Positions 24,451 through 33,083 of a DNA stretch of 44,649 nt are shown here, piece after piece. How positions within the stretch are numbered: the stretch's first letter is position 1; each line of letters begins with the position of its first letter. Origin of the DNA: Deltaproteobacteria bacterium (GTDB lineage: Bacteria; Desulfobacterota; BSN033; UBA1163). The position numbers and the translations under genes were made by a program. The stretch is from the NCBI GenBank assembly GCA_018333535.1, contig JAGXTA010000170.1, forward strand, positions 1 through 44,649, read 5' to 3'. Under the pieces are notes generated by a model. It was not told where the DNA came from, did no database searches, and saw nothing but the letters and a program-made list of their open reading frames with translations.

Positions 24451-24482
24451 GAGGAGCACTCCGTTTGAGGAGCACTTCGTTT
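24451..24482. repeat. Tandem 16-base repeat between the two ABC genes
   Basis: GAGGAGCACTCCGTTT is followed directly by GAGGAGCACTTCGTTT (one mismatch). Nearby, GTTCTCCACGGAAGAAC and GTCCTCGTAGAGGAC form two small hairpins (24524-24563). The 143-base gap thus holds several short structures that might separate expression of the two half-transporters. Confidence 0.55.
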
Positions 24483-24579
24483 AAGGTTGGAGGTTAAAGC
24501 ATTTGTCTTTAATCTCGCGCCTCAAGTTCTCCACGGAAGAACGTTCCTCAAGTCCTCGTAGAGGACGCTCCTCTTCCCT

Positions 24580-26346
24580 CTATCCGCTCTCCTTTTCCAT
24601 CTCTTCTTCCATCTCCCGCTCCCGGTAAAGTTTCGCATAGATCCCACCTTTTGAGAGAAGGGAAAGGTGGTCTCCCATTTCAGCCACCCTTCCCTCTTCC
24701 AGGACGATGATCCGGTCCGCCCTCCGGAGCGGCGCAATTCGGTGGGTGACGAGGATGCTTGTCTTTCCCCTGAGAAACTTCTCCAACCCGTCAAGAATCC
24801 GTTCTTCCGTCTGGATGTCCACAGAGGAGAGTCCGTCATCGAGAATGAAGATGGGCGGATTCATCAAGATTGCCCTGGCAATCGCAACCCGCTGTCTCTG
24901 TCCGCCGGAGAGGGTGATCCCCTTCTCGCCGATCACCGTATCCATGCCCGCGGGAAACCCCCTGATTTCATCATCAATCTGTGCCATTCGCGCCGCCCCT
25001 TCGACCTCCTCACAGGAGGCGCCGGGTTTTCCGAAGGCAATATTCTCCCTGATCGTGTCGGAGAAGAGAAAGGTATCTTGAGGGACATAGCCGATCTCTC
25101 CCCTCAATAGCTTCAAAGGAAAACGATGAATTTCAATGCCATCGAAGAAGATAGACCCTTCCGGAGATTCCATCATCCGAACTAATAAATGGCATAAGAC
25201 GGTCTTGCCTGAGCCGGTCCTTCCGACGATGACCACCTTTTCCCCTTGACGGATGTTGAGATGAATGTCCTCAAGAATCGGAGTCTCTCCATTTCCTGAT
25301 GAAACGGTCAGGCCTTTGATCTCAATCCTCCCTTTCAGAGGATTGGACGTGGTGGCTTCCGGAGCGTCGGAAATTTCGGGCGCCTCCCCGAGGATCCGGT
25401 TGATGCGGCCCATCGAGGCCGCCCCCCGCTGAATCATATTGATCGCCCATCCTAAGGCCATCATCGGCCAGGCAAGCATTCCCAGATAACTCATGAAGGC
25501 CACAAAATCGCCGGTCGAAATCGAATGGAGGATCGTCAGCCTACCGCCAAGATAAAGGACAAGAGCCATGGAGAGATTGGAGAGAAAGAGGAGAAGAGGA
25601 AAAAACATCCCCCAAATCCTGGTGATGGACACATTCTTCTTGACATAATCCCGGCTCACGCGGGAAAGTTTTTCCTTCTCCGACTCCTCCTGAACATAAG
25701 CCCTGACGACACGGATTCCGGCGATCGACTCCCTCACCCTTTCGGTAAGCTGGGAGAATGTCTTCTGAAGCCCCTCGTAGCGCTTGTGAATCGTCCGGCT
25801 GAAGAAGAGAGTGATCACCGTGATCAACGGCATGGGAAGAACCGCATAGAGGGTTAACAGGGGATGGATATAGACCATGAAAAAGAGGGTGAGGATTCCC
25901 AGGATGATCGTATCGACGATGAAGACCAGACCCAGGGCCATCGCCATCCGGACAGACTCAATGTCGTTGATGGCATGGGCCATCAGATCGCCTATCTTTG
26001 TCCGCGAGAAGTAGGAAGGAGAGAGGGTTTGGAGATGGAGGAAGAAGCGGTCTCTCAGGGCTTTCTCCATCCGGCGTGAAGCACCTAACAGGAGATATCT
26101 CCAGACATACCGGAACCCGCCGATGCCCAGGGCCAGAACGAGAATTTGTAAACCGTAAATGAGGAGGAGAGGAGAGGCGATATCGCCCGAAGTGAGATCA
26201 TCGATGGCATGTTTGACTACTCTCGGGATGAGAAGCTGGAGGACATCGACAATGAGAAGAGCGGCAAGCCCCGTCAGGATTCGCCATCGGTTCTGAATAA
26301 GGTCTTCTTTTAGGGTCTTAAAAGACTTGATTCCTTCCATTTCCAT
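24580..26346 (-). CDS. ABC exporter subunit with degenerate Walker B
   Basis: A 588-residue exporter half: six membrane helices then an ATPase with Walker A GRTGSGKT, canonical signature LSGGQRQRVAIARA, Walker B IFILDDGLSSVD in which aspartate replaces the catalytic glutamate, and switch histidine in VTHRIAPLR. This is the degenerate-site half of a heterodimeric exporter of the TM287/288 or LmrCD type. The partner at 22323 keeps the glutamate but has LSAGQ, so both deviations fall in the same composite ATP site. Substrates of such pairs include drugs and lipids; none can be assigned here. Confidence 0.92.
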   Translation of the reverse strand: MEMEGIKSFKTLKEDLIQNRWRILTGLAALLIVDVLQLLIPRVVKHAIDDLTSGDIASPLLLIYGLQILVLALGIGGFRYVWRYLLLGASRRMEKALRDRFFLHLQTLSPSYFSRTKIGDLMAHAINDIESVRMAMALGLVFIVDTIILGILTLFFMVYIHPLLTLYAVLPMPLITVITLFFSRTIHKRYEGLQKTFSQLTERVRESIAGIRVVRAYVQEESEKEKLSRVSRDYVKKNVSITRIWGMFFPLLLFLSNLSMALVLYLGGRLTILHSISTGDFVAFMSYLGMLAWPMMALGWAINMIQRGAASMGRINRILGEAPEISDAPEATTSNPLKGRIEIKGLTVSSGNGETPILEDIHLNIRQGEKVVIVGRTGSGKTVLCHLLVRMMESPEGSIFFDGIEIHRFPLKLLRGEIGYVPQDTFLFSDTIRENIAFGKPGASCEEVEGAARMAQIDDEIRGFPAGMDTVIGEKGITLSGGQRQRVAIARAILMNPPIFILDDGLSSVDIQTEERILDGLEKFLRGKTSILVTHRIAPLRRADRIIVLEEGRVAEMGDHLSLLSKGGIYAKLYREREMEEEMEKESG

Positions 26347-26401
26347 AATAAGTAAATCTAATCGACCCTTCTCAGAAAAGTCAACGGAACAGATGACTGT
26401 T

Positions 26402-26584
26402 AATAATTAGAGTCTGTTTATAAACTAACGGTTCCCCAAAAGGTGGTCATTCCGGCGAAAGCCGGAATCCAGTTCTTTTCAATCCCGCCAAAGGCGGGAC
26501 TGGATGCCCCCGTATCCAGTACGGGGCAGGCTCTTCAAGTCCGGCATGACGAGAAAAGTGCATTATAAATAGACTCTAATTATT
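26402..26584. mobile_element. MITE with the same ends as the insertion sequence at 44403
   Basis: Terminal inverted repeats of 22 bases (26402-26423 and 26563-26584) match at 21 positions. Their core is TTAGAGTCTGTTTATAA at the left; the right arm, read inward, has one G to A change. The left 23 bases from 26404 are identical to 44403-44425, the left end of a transposase-bearing IS. The interior is non-coding and contains the dispersed hairpin GTCATTCCGGCGAAAGCCGGAAT. Length 183 bases. It is probably mobilised in trans by that transposase. Confidence 0.85.
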
Positions 26585-26741
26585 GGGGGACTTCGATTGG
26601 TGGCCGGAGTCGATAGGCGGGGCCTGCTGCAGGTCTAACCCCGCCCCCTACATAGGCAGGACAGGAATGTCCTGCCTATCGGGCGCAATTAAATTTTTAT
26701 CAAAAAATTTATGACTTCCTGTAAATGAGGTATTAGGATGA
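26585..26741. repeat. Gene-free repeat stretch with a 12-base perfect hairpin
   Basis: ATAGGCAGGACA (26652-26663) and TGTCCTGCCTAT (26668-26679) form a perfect stem with a GGAA loop. Just before it GGCGGGG and CCCCGCC can pair (26616-26622 with 26639-26645). Similar GATAGGCGGG words occur near 3795. The rest, 26690-26741, is AT-rich leader DNA for the HEAT-repeat gene. Confidence 0.6.
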
Positions 26742-26797
26742 CTAAATTTCTTGTCTAAATTTCTTGTCTTGACAACCTCTTCAGTTTTTGTGAAATT
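26742..26797 (+). promoter_or_regulatory. Candidate promoter of the HEAT-repeat gene with a 13-base tandem repeat
   Basis: CTAAATTTCTTGT occurs twice in direct tandem (26742-26754 and 26755-26767), directly followed by a perfect TTGACA (26769-26774). Seventeen bases on is GAAATT (26792-26797), a weak -10. The tandem repeat abuts the -35, a typical activator position. The gene starts at 26818 after AAAGGAAGAG. Confidence 0.4.
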
Positions 26798-26817
26798 AAG
26801 GTTCAAAGGAAGAGAGA

Positions 26818-28986
26818 ATGCCCCTCAAACCAAATCCAAATTCCACTCTTGATAAAAAAACTCCGGGGGGAATTCCGGAGGGCCTTCCTCTGGAAGAGGT
26901 CGAGCGTCTACAAAAACTTCATATCAGGCTCACCGACTTTGTCCTTCATCTTATTCAGGCTTTCCTGAGGACAGGATACTATACCTCTGATCATCCTGAA
27001 TCGAAAAAGGCAAAGGAGGGCCTCTACCAGAAGTTCAGAGATCTTTTTGACGAGGAAGATGAGCTGGCTTTTCTCGTGCGGGAAGAACAGGGGGGGCAGG
27101 AGATTTTTGTCGAAGGCGTCCTCCCCGAAGCCCAGAAATTAAGCAGGATGATGATGAAGGGGATGGGAGAACTCTATGTCCCGAAATTTGCAAAATATAT
27201 GGAGCGCAAAGACTTGATCAGTTTGACCCTCAAAAGCCGGATGAAACAGGCCGAATTCAGCTCCTTCGTGGATATTATGAGCGAACCCACCCTGGTGGAC
27301 ACCCGACACAAACAGGATCAGGACCGGTTTGCGCAGGCCCTTTACACCCGCGGGATATTTAGCATCTCTTATGTCTTCAATGAAGAATTTCTCGCTCTGG
27401 AGCGGGAGATGCCCTGGAGAGCCCGGCTTACCCTCTCCCGGATGAGAAAGGACCTCAAGATGATCCCCCTCTTTCAGAAGATGATGGGACAGGACATCCA
27501 GGAGATCCGGATCAACCTCCTCCGGGACGCCCTCCGGCCGATTCGCCAATCCGATTTGCTCTGCGCCATATTGCGAAATAGCGATCTCGCCACTGCTTCC
27601 GAAGCCCTTGAGGAGACGATTGAGAACGAAATCGTCTCTTCCTTAAAGAAACAATACCTCCTCAATACCTCCAAGATCTTCTTACGCGACCATCTTGACC
27701 TCAAAAAACTTCAGAAACAGGACGGTTTTGAGAAAAAATCGGACCGTCTCGTGAAGAAGCTCTCCAGCCGCCTGAAAGAGGCTGCCACCGGCGAGACGCA
27801 AAATCTTCTCGAGGAGTTTTTCAGGCATCAGTTGATCGGCCTCGAAGACCTGCCCCCGGTCCTGAAAGACAAGATCCTTTTGGAGAGATTAACCGACAAG
27901 TTTCTCAGCTATACGGATCGGTTCTTCCAGCAACTCGACCAGGCCAAAGATAAGGAAGCGTTTCTCAATGTGGCCATCTCCTTTGTCAGGATGATTCCCG
28001 AACTGATTCGGAGGGATCGTTATCCGGAGATTCTTCGGATTTTTGAAACCCTCAAAGGCCACTTTCACCAGAGGAGGATGTGGTCGCTTCTCGCAGGCCA
28101 GGTCCTGGAGGAGATTGGAAAGGGAACGATCCCGCAACTCCTCAAAGAGAAATTTCTTAAAGGGAAAAAGGAAGTCCGGGTGGCAGTCATTCCTATTCTG
28201 GCCGCGCTTGAGATCGGGGCCATTCCTGTCCTCCTCGATATTTTAAAAACGAGCGAGGATCAGTGGGTGAGGAAGAATGCATGTGAAGCCCTGGTTCAGA
28301 TCGGGCCGGTCGCCGCTGTCCATCTTCTGAAGGAACTTGAACAACAGCAGACCTCGGTTGAAACGACCTGCGATATTCTCAGGGTTCTTGGAGAGATCAA
28401 ATCCCGTGAGTGGCAGGCCCCCCTTGCAAAGATCGCAAGAAGCTTTGCCACCCATGAACATCCTAAACTGAGGGAACAGGCCATTCATACCCTGTGCCAG
28501 GCCGGTGGACCTGATGGAGAGCAGACCTGCCTTTCCTCCCTGAATGATCCGGACCTGGAGGTGAGAAAGAGATCGGTCTGGTGCCTCGGCATGCTCAAAA
28601 GCGTCCCGGGCATCGGAAAGATGGTCGAGATGCTTAAAGAGTTAGCCGCAGCGCCATCTCCGCAATCCGAAAAACTCGAAACCCATATCTACCTCGCCTT
28701 TGGCCTTTCGGGAAATATCTCTATTGAAGAGAAGTCTTCGGAGCAGATTTTGATTGAGGTTCTGGAAAAAAGAGGGATCAAGGGATTACTGGGCTTTCTT
28801 CAAAAGAATCCTCTCACCGATGCCTCTCTTGCCGCGATCTGTGATACCCTGGGAAAGATCGGGACCGGGGAATCGGTCAAGGTTTTAACTCGATTGGAAA
28901 AATCTCAAAAAGGATCCTTGGTTCCAAAAATCAAAGAAACGATCAAGAAGATTGAAGATCGTATACACTCCAAAGGCGTAGGTTAA
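26818..28986 (+). CDS. Large HEAT-repeat protein
   Basis: A 722-residue soluble protein. The first 400 residues are mostly helical and charged with no domain I recognise. The C-terminal 300 are HEAT/PBS-lyase-type repeats, for example VAVIPILAALEIGAIPVLLDIL, VRKNACEALVQIGPVAAVHLL and VRKRSVWCLGMLKS. Such alpha-solenoids bind proteins, and no catalytic motif is seen. The ATG at 26818 has AAAGGAAGAG upstream. It stands alone between repeat-rich gaps. The same overall type (about 700 residues, C-terminal HEAT) occurs in deltaproteobacterial genomes as a hypothetical protein; its role is unknown. Confidence 0.85.
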   Translation: MPLKPNPNSTLDKKTPGGIPEGLPLEEVERLQKLHIRLTDFVLHLIQAFLRTGYYTSDHPESKKAKEGLYQKFRDLFDEEDELAFLVREEQGGQEIFVEGVLPEAQKLSRMMMKGMGELYVPKFAKYMERKDLISLTLKSRMKQAEFSSFVDIMSEPTLVDTRHKQDQDRFAQALYTRGIFSISYVFNEEFLALEREMPWRARLTLSRMRKDLKMIPLFQKMMGQDIQEIRINLLRDALRPIRQSDLLCAILRNSDLATASEALEETIENEIVSSLKKQYLLNTSKIFLRDHLDLKKLQKQDGFEKKSDRLVKKLSSRLKEAATGETQNLLEEFFRHQLIGLEDLPPVLKDKILLERLTDKFLSYTDRFFQQLDQAKDKEAFLNVAISFVRMIPELIRRDRYPEILRIFETLKGHFHQRRMWSLLAGQVLEEIGKGTIPQLLKEKFLKGKKEVRVAVIPILAALEIGAIPVLLDILKTSEDQWVRKNACEALVQIGPVAAVHLLKELEQQQTSVETTCDILRVLGEIKSREWQAPLAKIARSFATHEHPKLREQAIHTLCQAGGPDGEQTCLSSLNDPDLEVRKRSVWCLGMLKSVPGIGKMVEMLKELAAAPSPQSEKLETHIYLAFGLSGNISIEEKSSEQILIEVLEKRGIKGLLGFLQKNPLTDASLAAICDTLGKIGTGESVKVLTRLEKSQKGSLVPKIKETIKKIEDRIHSKGVG

Positions 28987-29106
28987 GGTTACGGTTACGA
29001 AGCCCGTTTCGGTTAATGGTAAGGGTTATGTTTTAAAGAATTAAATACGACAAGCGTATCCTTTTATAGACGATATGGGCCTCGTTTCCTTTACCGTTGC
29101 CGTTCG

Positions 29107-29982
29107 TCATTTCTGTTTGTGTGTTGCCAGAAAAACCCCGCACAAAATCATTCCTCCGCCCATCATCGTGATCCATCCGATCTCCTCACTTAACAGGAGA
29201 TAGGCTCCGATCAGGGTGGCGAAAGGCTCCAGATAAAGATACATTCCAACAACTCCGGAATCTCTCCTTTCAAGAGCCGAATACCAGAAAAGGTAACCCA
29301 GCCCTGAACAAAAGACTCCCAGAAAGAGGATACCCGTCCAGGCGGTGAGGGAAAAATGGATCAGGTTGTTCCACTCTCCTTTTAAAAGGCTCAGGGGAAG
29401 GACGAGTAGGCATCCCGCAACCATAATGGTCGTAACCGTGGCTAAAGGAGGAAACCTTGAGATGAAGCCTTTTCCTCCGATGGTAAAACTAGTCCAGGCC
29501 AGCGCGCTCGCAAGCACAAGGAGATCTCCATAGGTGGAGGTGAATTGAAACAGCGAAAGCGAAAAGACCCCCTTTGAGATGATGAGAAAGATGCCACAAA
29601 AGCCCAAAAGGATTCCTGAGACCTTCCTAACTGTGATCGTCTCGCCAAGAAAGAACCGAGCGGAAAGGGCGATCAGGATGGGATTGATCGCAATGATCCA
29701 TCCTGTATTGATGGCCGTCGTGTAGAGGAGTCCATAGGCCTGGAGAAGACCAAGGCCTGATACCCCCACCGTGGCGAGGATGAAAATGTAAATCCAGTCC
29801 CGGGGAGAAAATATTTTAAAAAAATTCCTATCCCGGTTGAGCTGGACAAGAAGAAGCAGTAGCGCGCCGATCGCATAACGGAGTGTCAGAAGTGTGAAGG
29901 GATGGACTTCTTTTAATGCCATTTTCGTGGCAATAAACGAAAACCCCCAGAAGATGACCGCTGCCAACGCCTGCCATGACAT
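29107..29982 (-). CDS. EamA/DMT family membrane transporter
   Basis: A 291-residue protein with about ten hydrophobic helices in two EamA repeats (the first ends near residue 135, the second begins TYGDLLVLASALAWTSFTI). The family landmarks FSFIATKMAL near the start and YLYLEPFATLIGAYLLLSEEI near the end are present. Such carriers export amino acids or other metabolites; the substrate is unclear. A GAGGGG ribosome site precedes the ATG. It is convergent with the HEAT-repeat gene and single. Confidence 0.9.
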   Translation of the reverse strand: MSWQALAAVIFWGFSFIATKMALKEVHPFTLLTLRYAIGALLLLLVQLNRDRNFFKIFSPRDWIYIFILATVGVSGLGLLQAYGLLYTTAINTGWIIAINPILIALSARFFLGETITVRKVSGILLGFCGIFLIISKGVFSLSLFQFTSTYGDLLVLASALAWTSFTIGGKGFISRFPPLATVTTIMVAGCLLVLPLSLLKGEWNNLIHFSLTAWTGILFLGVFCSGLGYLFWYSALERRDSGVVGMYLYLEPFATLIGAYLLLSEEIGWITMMGGGMILCGVFLATHKQK

Positions 29983-30020
29983 GATGGACCCCTCTATTTC
30001 CTTTTCGATATAATCGCCAT

Positions 30021-30160
30021 TGATAATCTCGTAAAAAGCCTGAAAATCCCATCATCAGTCATTCCTGCGTAAGTCCCGCTCTTAGCGGGATATTTTCAGT
30101 CAGTTAGAATGATCTGGATTCCCGTTTTCACGGGAATGACGACTCTTTACGAGACTATCA
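30021..30160. mobile_element. MITE-like element with TGATAATCTCGTAAA ends (140 bp)
   Basis: The left end TGATAATCTCGTAAAAAG (30021-30038) and the right end CTCTTTACGAGACTATCA (30143-30160) are inverted copies with two mismatches. Inside are two dispersed hairpins, CCCGCTCTTAGCGGGA and ATTCCCGTTTTCACGGGAAT. No coding is present. The family is distinct from the GTGTCGT and TTAGAGTCT families. Confidence 0.7.
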
Positions 30161-30290
30161 CTATTACCACAAAAAGATAAAAATATCACTTGACCTCTGC
30201 CAAATAGTTTGATACCCATTCAATCTAAAAACTCATAATGAAGAGAGTTGAAGTCTAAGCCGGCCGATGCCCAAGCCAATCCTTTACCCT

Positions 30291-30362
30291 TCGACATTCC
30301 GTTCGCCCTGAGGCTCTCGAAGGGGGAACGGTTCCCTCAGGAGAGGCTTGTCGAAGCATGAA
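30291..30362. repeat. Dispersed hairpin repeat upstream of the DUF4870 gene
   Basis: GTTCGCCCTGAGGCTCTCGAAGG and GGAACGGTTCCCTCAGG closely match the interior of the MITE at 6661-6753 but without its GTGTCGT ends. It is likely a free-standing copy of that palindrome, ending just before the leader of the next gene. The preceding 30161-30290 contains TTGACC near 30191 but no convincing -10. Confidence 0.5.
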
Positions 30363-30419
30363 ATCGGTTTGAGCAACAGTCGGCAAAGTTCACTATCTCA
30401 AAACAAAAGGAGGAAAATC

Positions 30420-30761
30420 ATGGAAGCTCCAAAAACCAAGACGACACTGGGTATTGATGAGAACATCGAGGCATTGCTCTGTTACGTTCTGGGATGGGTG
30501 ACCGGAATTGTTTTTCTGGCTCTTGAGAAGGAGAACAAGTTCGTCCGGTTTCATGCCGCCCAATCCATGGCCGCCTTTCTGCCCCTCTTCGTGGCTGTAA
30601 TCATTCTTGGAGTGATCCCTTTTGTCGGATGGTTTCTATCCCTGATCATCTCACTATTGACTCTGCTTCTGTGGCTCTTCCTGATGTTCAAGGCATTCAA
30701 AGGGGAGAAATACAAACTTCCCATCGCAGGTGATTTCGCAGAAAAGCAGAGCGGCATTTAA
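30420..30761 (+). CDS. DUF4870 / Tic20-like small membrane protein
   Basis: A 113-residue protein with three hydrophobic helices. LLCYVLGWVTGIVFLALEKE, then RFHAAQSM with its conserved arginine and histidine, and two close helices around LPLFVAVIILGVIPFVGWFL are the DUF4870 pattern. The family is of unknown function in the inner membrane. AAAGGAGGAAAATC before the ATG at 30420 fixes the start. It opens a plus-strand group of envelope proteins (30420-32174), with gaps of 114 and 24 bases. Confidence 0.85.
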   Translation: MEAPKTKTTLGIDENIEALLCYVLGWVTGIVFLALEKENKFVRFHAAQSMAAFLPLFVAVIILGVIPFVGWFLSLIISLLTLLLWLFLMFKAFKGEKYKLPIAGDFAEKQSGI

Positions 30762-30875
30762 TCCAGCATAAAACAAGGCAAAATTTATAGTTTTTTTGGA
30801 GGATGAATATTTCTATTCAACCTCCGCCTAATGGACTATTGACTTTCTGTATGCGTGATAAAAAAGGGGGGGCGC

Positions 30876-31697
30876 ATGGAAAAGTTAAAAATTTTAGGGT
30901 TGGTTATGGTTAAACTTCTTCTGATCTCAGCAGGAATAGGCTATGCCCAGGATGACCCGGGGTGCAAGGATCATCCGCTTCTGAGCCGGATGCCCAACTT
31001 TTACATCGATTCATGCGAGGAGAAAGAGTTTGACCAATATCAATTTAAAGATTCTCAGGAAAATTGGGTGACAGTTGAAGGGACTTATTACTTCATCAAG
31101 TATGCTCTGAAAGGGGGGGCAAAGGCTCCGAGCGAACTCCAAATTGTACGCAACTACACCAATGCCATTCAGAAGATAGGAGGTAAGGCTGTCCTCGAAA
31201 CCCGTGACAAAGCTTATTTAAAAGTGGAGAAAGGAGGGGGGACCACATGGGTTCATCTTGAGGCTCATAGCGTGGGAACAGCGTACAATCTGGTCTTTGT
31301 CGAAAAGAAAGCGATGGTCCAGGAGGTAACAGCCGGTGATATGCTTTCTGCCCTGAACAAACAGGGTTTTGTTGCGCTTTATATCAATTTCGACACGGAC
31401 AAAGCAACCATCAAGCTTGAGTCCAAACCCATTATTGATCAAATCGTTAAACTCCTAAAAGATAACCCCGGGTTGAAGGTAGGCGTTGAGGGTCATACTG
31501 ACAGCACAGGCACTCCGGCAAGAAACAAAACCCTTTCACAACAGCGCGCAGAGTCTGTGGTCAGCGCTCTGGTGAAAGCAGGAATTGATGCAAAACGTCT
31601 TGCCGCCGCCGGTTGGGGACAAGACAAACCCATCGCCGACAATAAAACCGAAGAGGGCAAAGCTAAAAACCGCCGGGTCGAAATCGTTAAGAAATAA
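30876..31697 (+). CDS. OmpA-domain outer-membrane/periplasmic lipoprotein-like protein
   Basis: About 273 residues: a signal peptide (MEKLKILGLVMVKLLLISA...YAQ), a soluble middle domain starting after DDPGCKDHPLLSRMPNF, and a C-terminal OmpA domain. The latter has YINFDTDKATIKLESKPIIDQI, VGVEGHTDSTG and AAGWGQDKPIADNKTEEGKAKNRRVEI, including the aspartate and arginine that bind peptidoglycan. It probably ties an envelope component to the cell wall. The ATG at 30876 is chosen over a GTG at 30855 because a G-rich ribosome site (AAGGGGGGG) lies right upstream. Confidence 0.9.
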   Translation: MEKLKILGLVMVKLLLISAGIGYAQDDPGCKDHPLLSRMPNFYIDSCEEKEFDQYQFKDSQENWVTVEGTYYFIKYALKGGAKAPSELQIVRNYTNAIQKIGGKAVLETRDKAYLKVEKGGGTTWVHLEAHSVGTAYNLVFVEKKAMVQEVTAGDMLSALNKQGFVALYINFDTDKATIKLESKPIIDQIVKLLKDNPGLKVGVEGHTDSTGTPARNKTLSQQRAESVVSALVKAGIDAKRLAAAGWGQDKPIADNKTEEGKAKNRRVEIVKK

Positions 31698-31721
31698 ATT
31701 TTCAAAAGAAAGGAGAAATTT

Positions 31722-32174
31722 ATGCTCGGGAAAATGAAGAGAACTGTGGCTGTCGGAGTTGGGTTTTTGACTTTATTTGTTTTTCTAAATCTTGCCAGTC
31801 TGGCGGTCGCAGAGCCTATTGTTGGAACATGGAACTATTCCACATCCAATCACTGGGCAAAAGGTCCTGTTCCGGCAGGGAAACCCAGTAAAGGAGAGGT
31901 CGTCATTACTCAAAATGGCGGCCAGTTTAAAATGGAATTTAAATCAGGTATGGTTTTTAATCCTCCACAGTTAAAGTATTTTGAAGGCAAGAAAAAAGAT
32001 AAGGACTATATTTTTTCAAATAGTGCAAAGGTGGATAATGAAGGAGGGATTGCCAATAATTCCTGCACCCTGAAAATGGTAAGCAACAATCATTTCCAAG
32101 GAAAATCATCCTCAGAATATAGCCAGGGCCCAATATCTTTCCATTGGGGATTTGATATTGAATTGAAGAGATAG
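31722..32174 (+). CDS. Secreted small protein, probable lipocalin-like beta fold
   Basis: A 150-residue protein with a signal peptide (hydrophobic VGVGFLTLFVFLNLASLAVA, cleaved before EPIVGTW). The EPIVGTWNYST start of the mature part is typical of lipocalin-like and META-type small beta-barrels. Alternating polar and hydrophobic residues (GEVVITQNGGQFKMEFKSG) agree. I do not recognise a named family. It follows the OmpA gene by 24 bases with a good AAAGGAGAAA site, so it is likely in the same transcript and exported. Confidence 0.72.
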   Translation: MLGKMKRTVAVGVGFLTLFVFLNLASLAVAEPIVGTWNYSTSNHWAKGPVPAGKPSKGEVVITQNGGQFKMEFKSGMVFNPPQLKYFEGKKKDKDYIFSNSAKVDNEGGIANNSCTLKMVSNNHFQGKSSSEYSQGPISFHWGFDIELKR

Positions 32175-32183
32175 GTGGGACGG

Positions 32184-32238
32184 GGGGAGGGTCTTGCCTT
32201 TTGCATAAGTTTGCATCGAACAAGACCTGCCCCTTTTT
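32184..32238 (+). terminator. Terminator between convergent genes
   Basis: GGGGAGGGTCTTG (32184-32196) pairs with CAAGACCTGCCCC (32221-32233), seven exact inner pairs plus GGGG/CCCC, followed by TTTTT. It ends the OmpA/secreted-protein transcript and may also serve the Yip1 gene arriving from the right. Confidence 0.7.
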
Positions 32239-32242
32239 GTTA

Positions 32243-32995
32243 TTAGTCGCTTTTCTCCTTTGACTTCTCCATTTGCTTCTGCAACTCCTCAAGAGCCTTG
32301 GTCGCTTCTTCTATATTCTTTTGCATCTCCTTGGTGGCATCCTCTGTAGCCTTCTGTATCTCCTTGGTTACTCCTTCCATCTGTTTCTGCATCTCTTTGG
32401 TAGTTCCTTCCATCTGTTTCTGGAACTTACCCACATCCCTCACCATTCTCCTTGAACTGATCTCTCCGGTGATCGTCAAGAGAATCAACAGGGCCCCGAT
32501 GATTCCGAAAACAAGCCAAGCCCTTTGTGAGGGGATCTGGTGAACCACGATGGTTGCAATGATAGTGAAATACATCGCCAGAGCTACCCCTACAGCGCCC
32601 CCGATATACGGAACAATTCCAAGCACGCAGGTGATTGGCGTCAGGGCTGAAATGTAGGCCGCACACCGGTAGGCTGTCTCGTATTCTTCCTGAGAGCCCA
32701 TCAGCTTCCATATCAAATAGAGGATGGCCGCGCCGACAAAACCGAATATCCCCACGATAATAGGGACCAGAATAATTGAAGCCAAACCCATCGCTAATCC
32801 TGTGGCAACCTTCAGGCCAATAATGCTGAATATGCTCTGGATCAAGCCCCCGATGACACCCATCGCTATCATAAAGATCAGCGGTTTAATATAACCACCT
32901 GTCTTAGGCATTTCTTTAAAAAAGGCCTGGGGTGAGGTTAATACCTTGATCGCGGTCTCTTTGATTTCATTTAAATCAATGCTTTCCTTCTCCAT
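32243..32995 (-). CDS. Yip1-family membrane protein with a C-terminal 11-residue repeat coiled coil
   Basis: About 250 residues. The first 185 form the Yip1 domain: ALTSPQAFFKEMPKTGG-like N-terminus, then five hydrophobic helices (for example FMIAMGVIGGLIQSIFSIIG and LVFGIIGALLILLTI). The last 65 residues are a charged helix made of about five 11-residue repeats of the form KQMEGxTKEMQ. The repeats are visible as a tandem DNA pattern of about 33 bases. Such hendecad helices form coiled coils or lie on a membrane surface. The ATG at 32995 has GAAAGGAGG upstream; an upstream in-frame start would overlap the toxin gene and is rejected. Confidence 0.85.
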   Translation of the reverse strand: MEKESIDLNEIKETAIKVLTSPQAFFKEMPKTGGYIKPLIFMIAMGVIGGLIQSIFSIIGLKVATGLAMGLASIILVPIIVGIFGFVGAAILYLIWKLMGSQEEYETAYRCAAYISALTPITCVLGIVPYIGGAVGVALAMYFTIIATIVVHQIPSQRAWLVFGIIGALLILLTITGEISSRRMVRDVGKFQKQMEGTTKEMQKQMEGVTKEIQKATEDATKEMQKNIEEATKALEELQKQMEKSKEKSD

Positions 32996-33083
32996 ATTTC
33001 CTCCTTTCAGCAGGTTTTCAAAAGATTCTAAAAATTTCGGAAATTTTATAACAAACTCAAAATATTTCAAGCAAAAAAATAGA

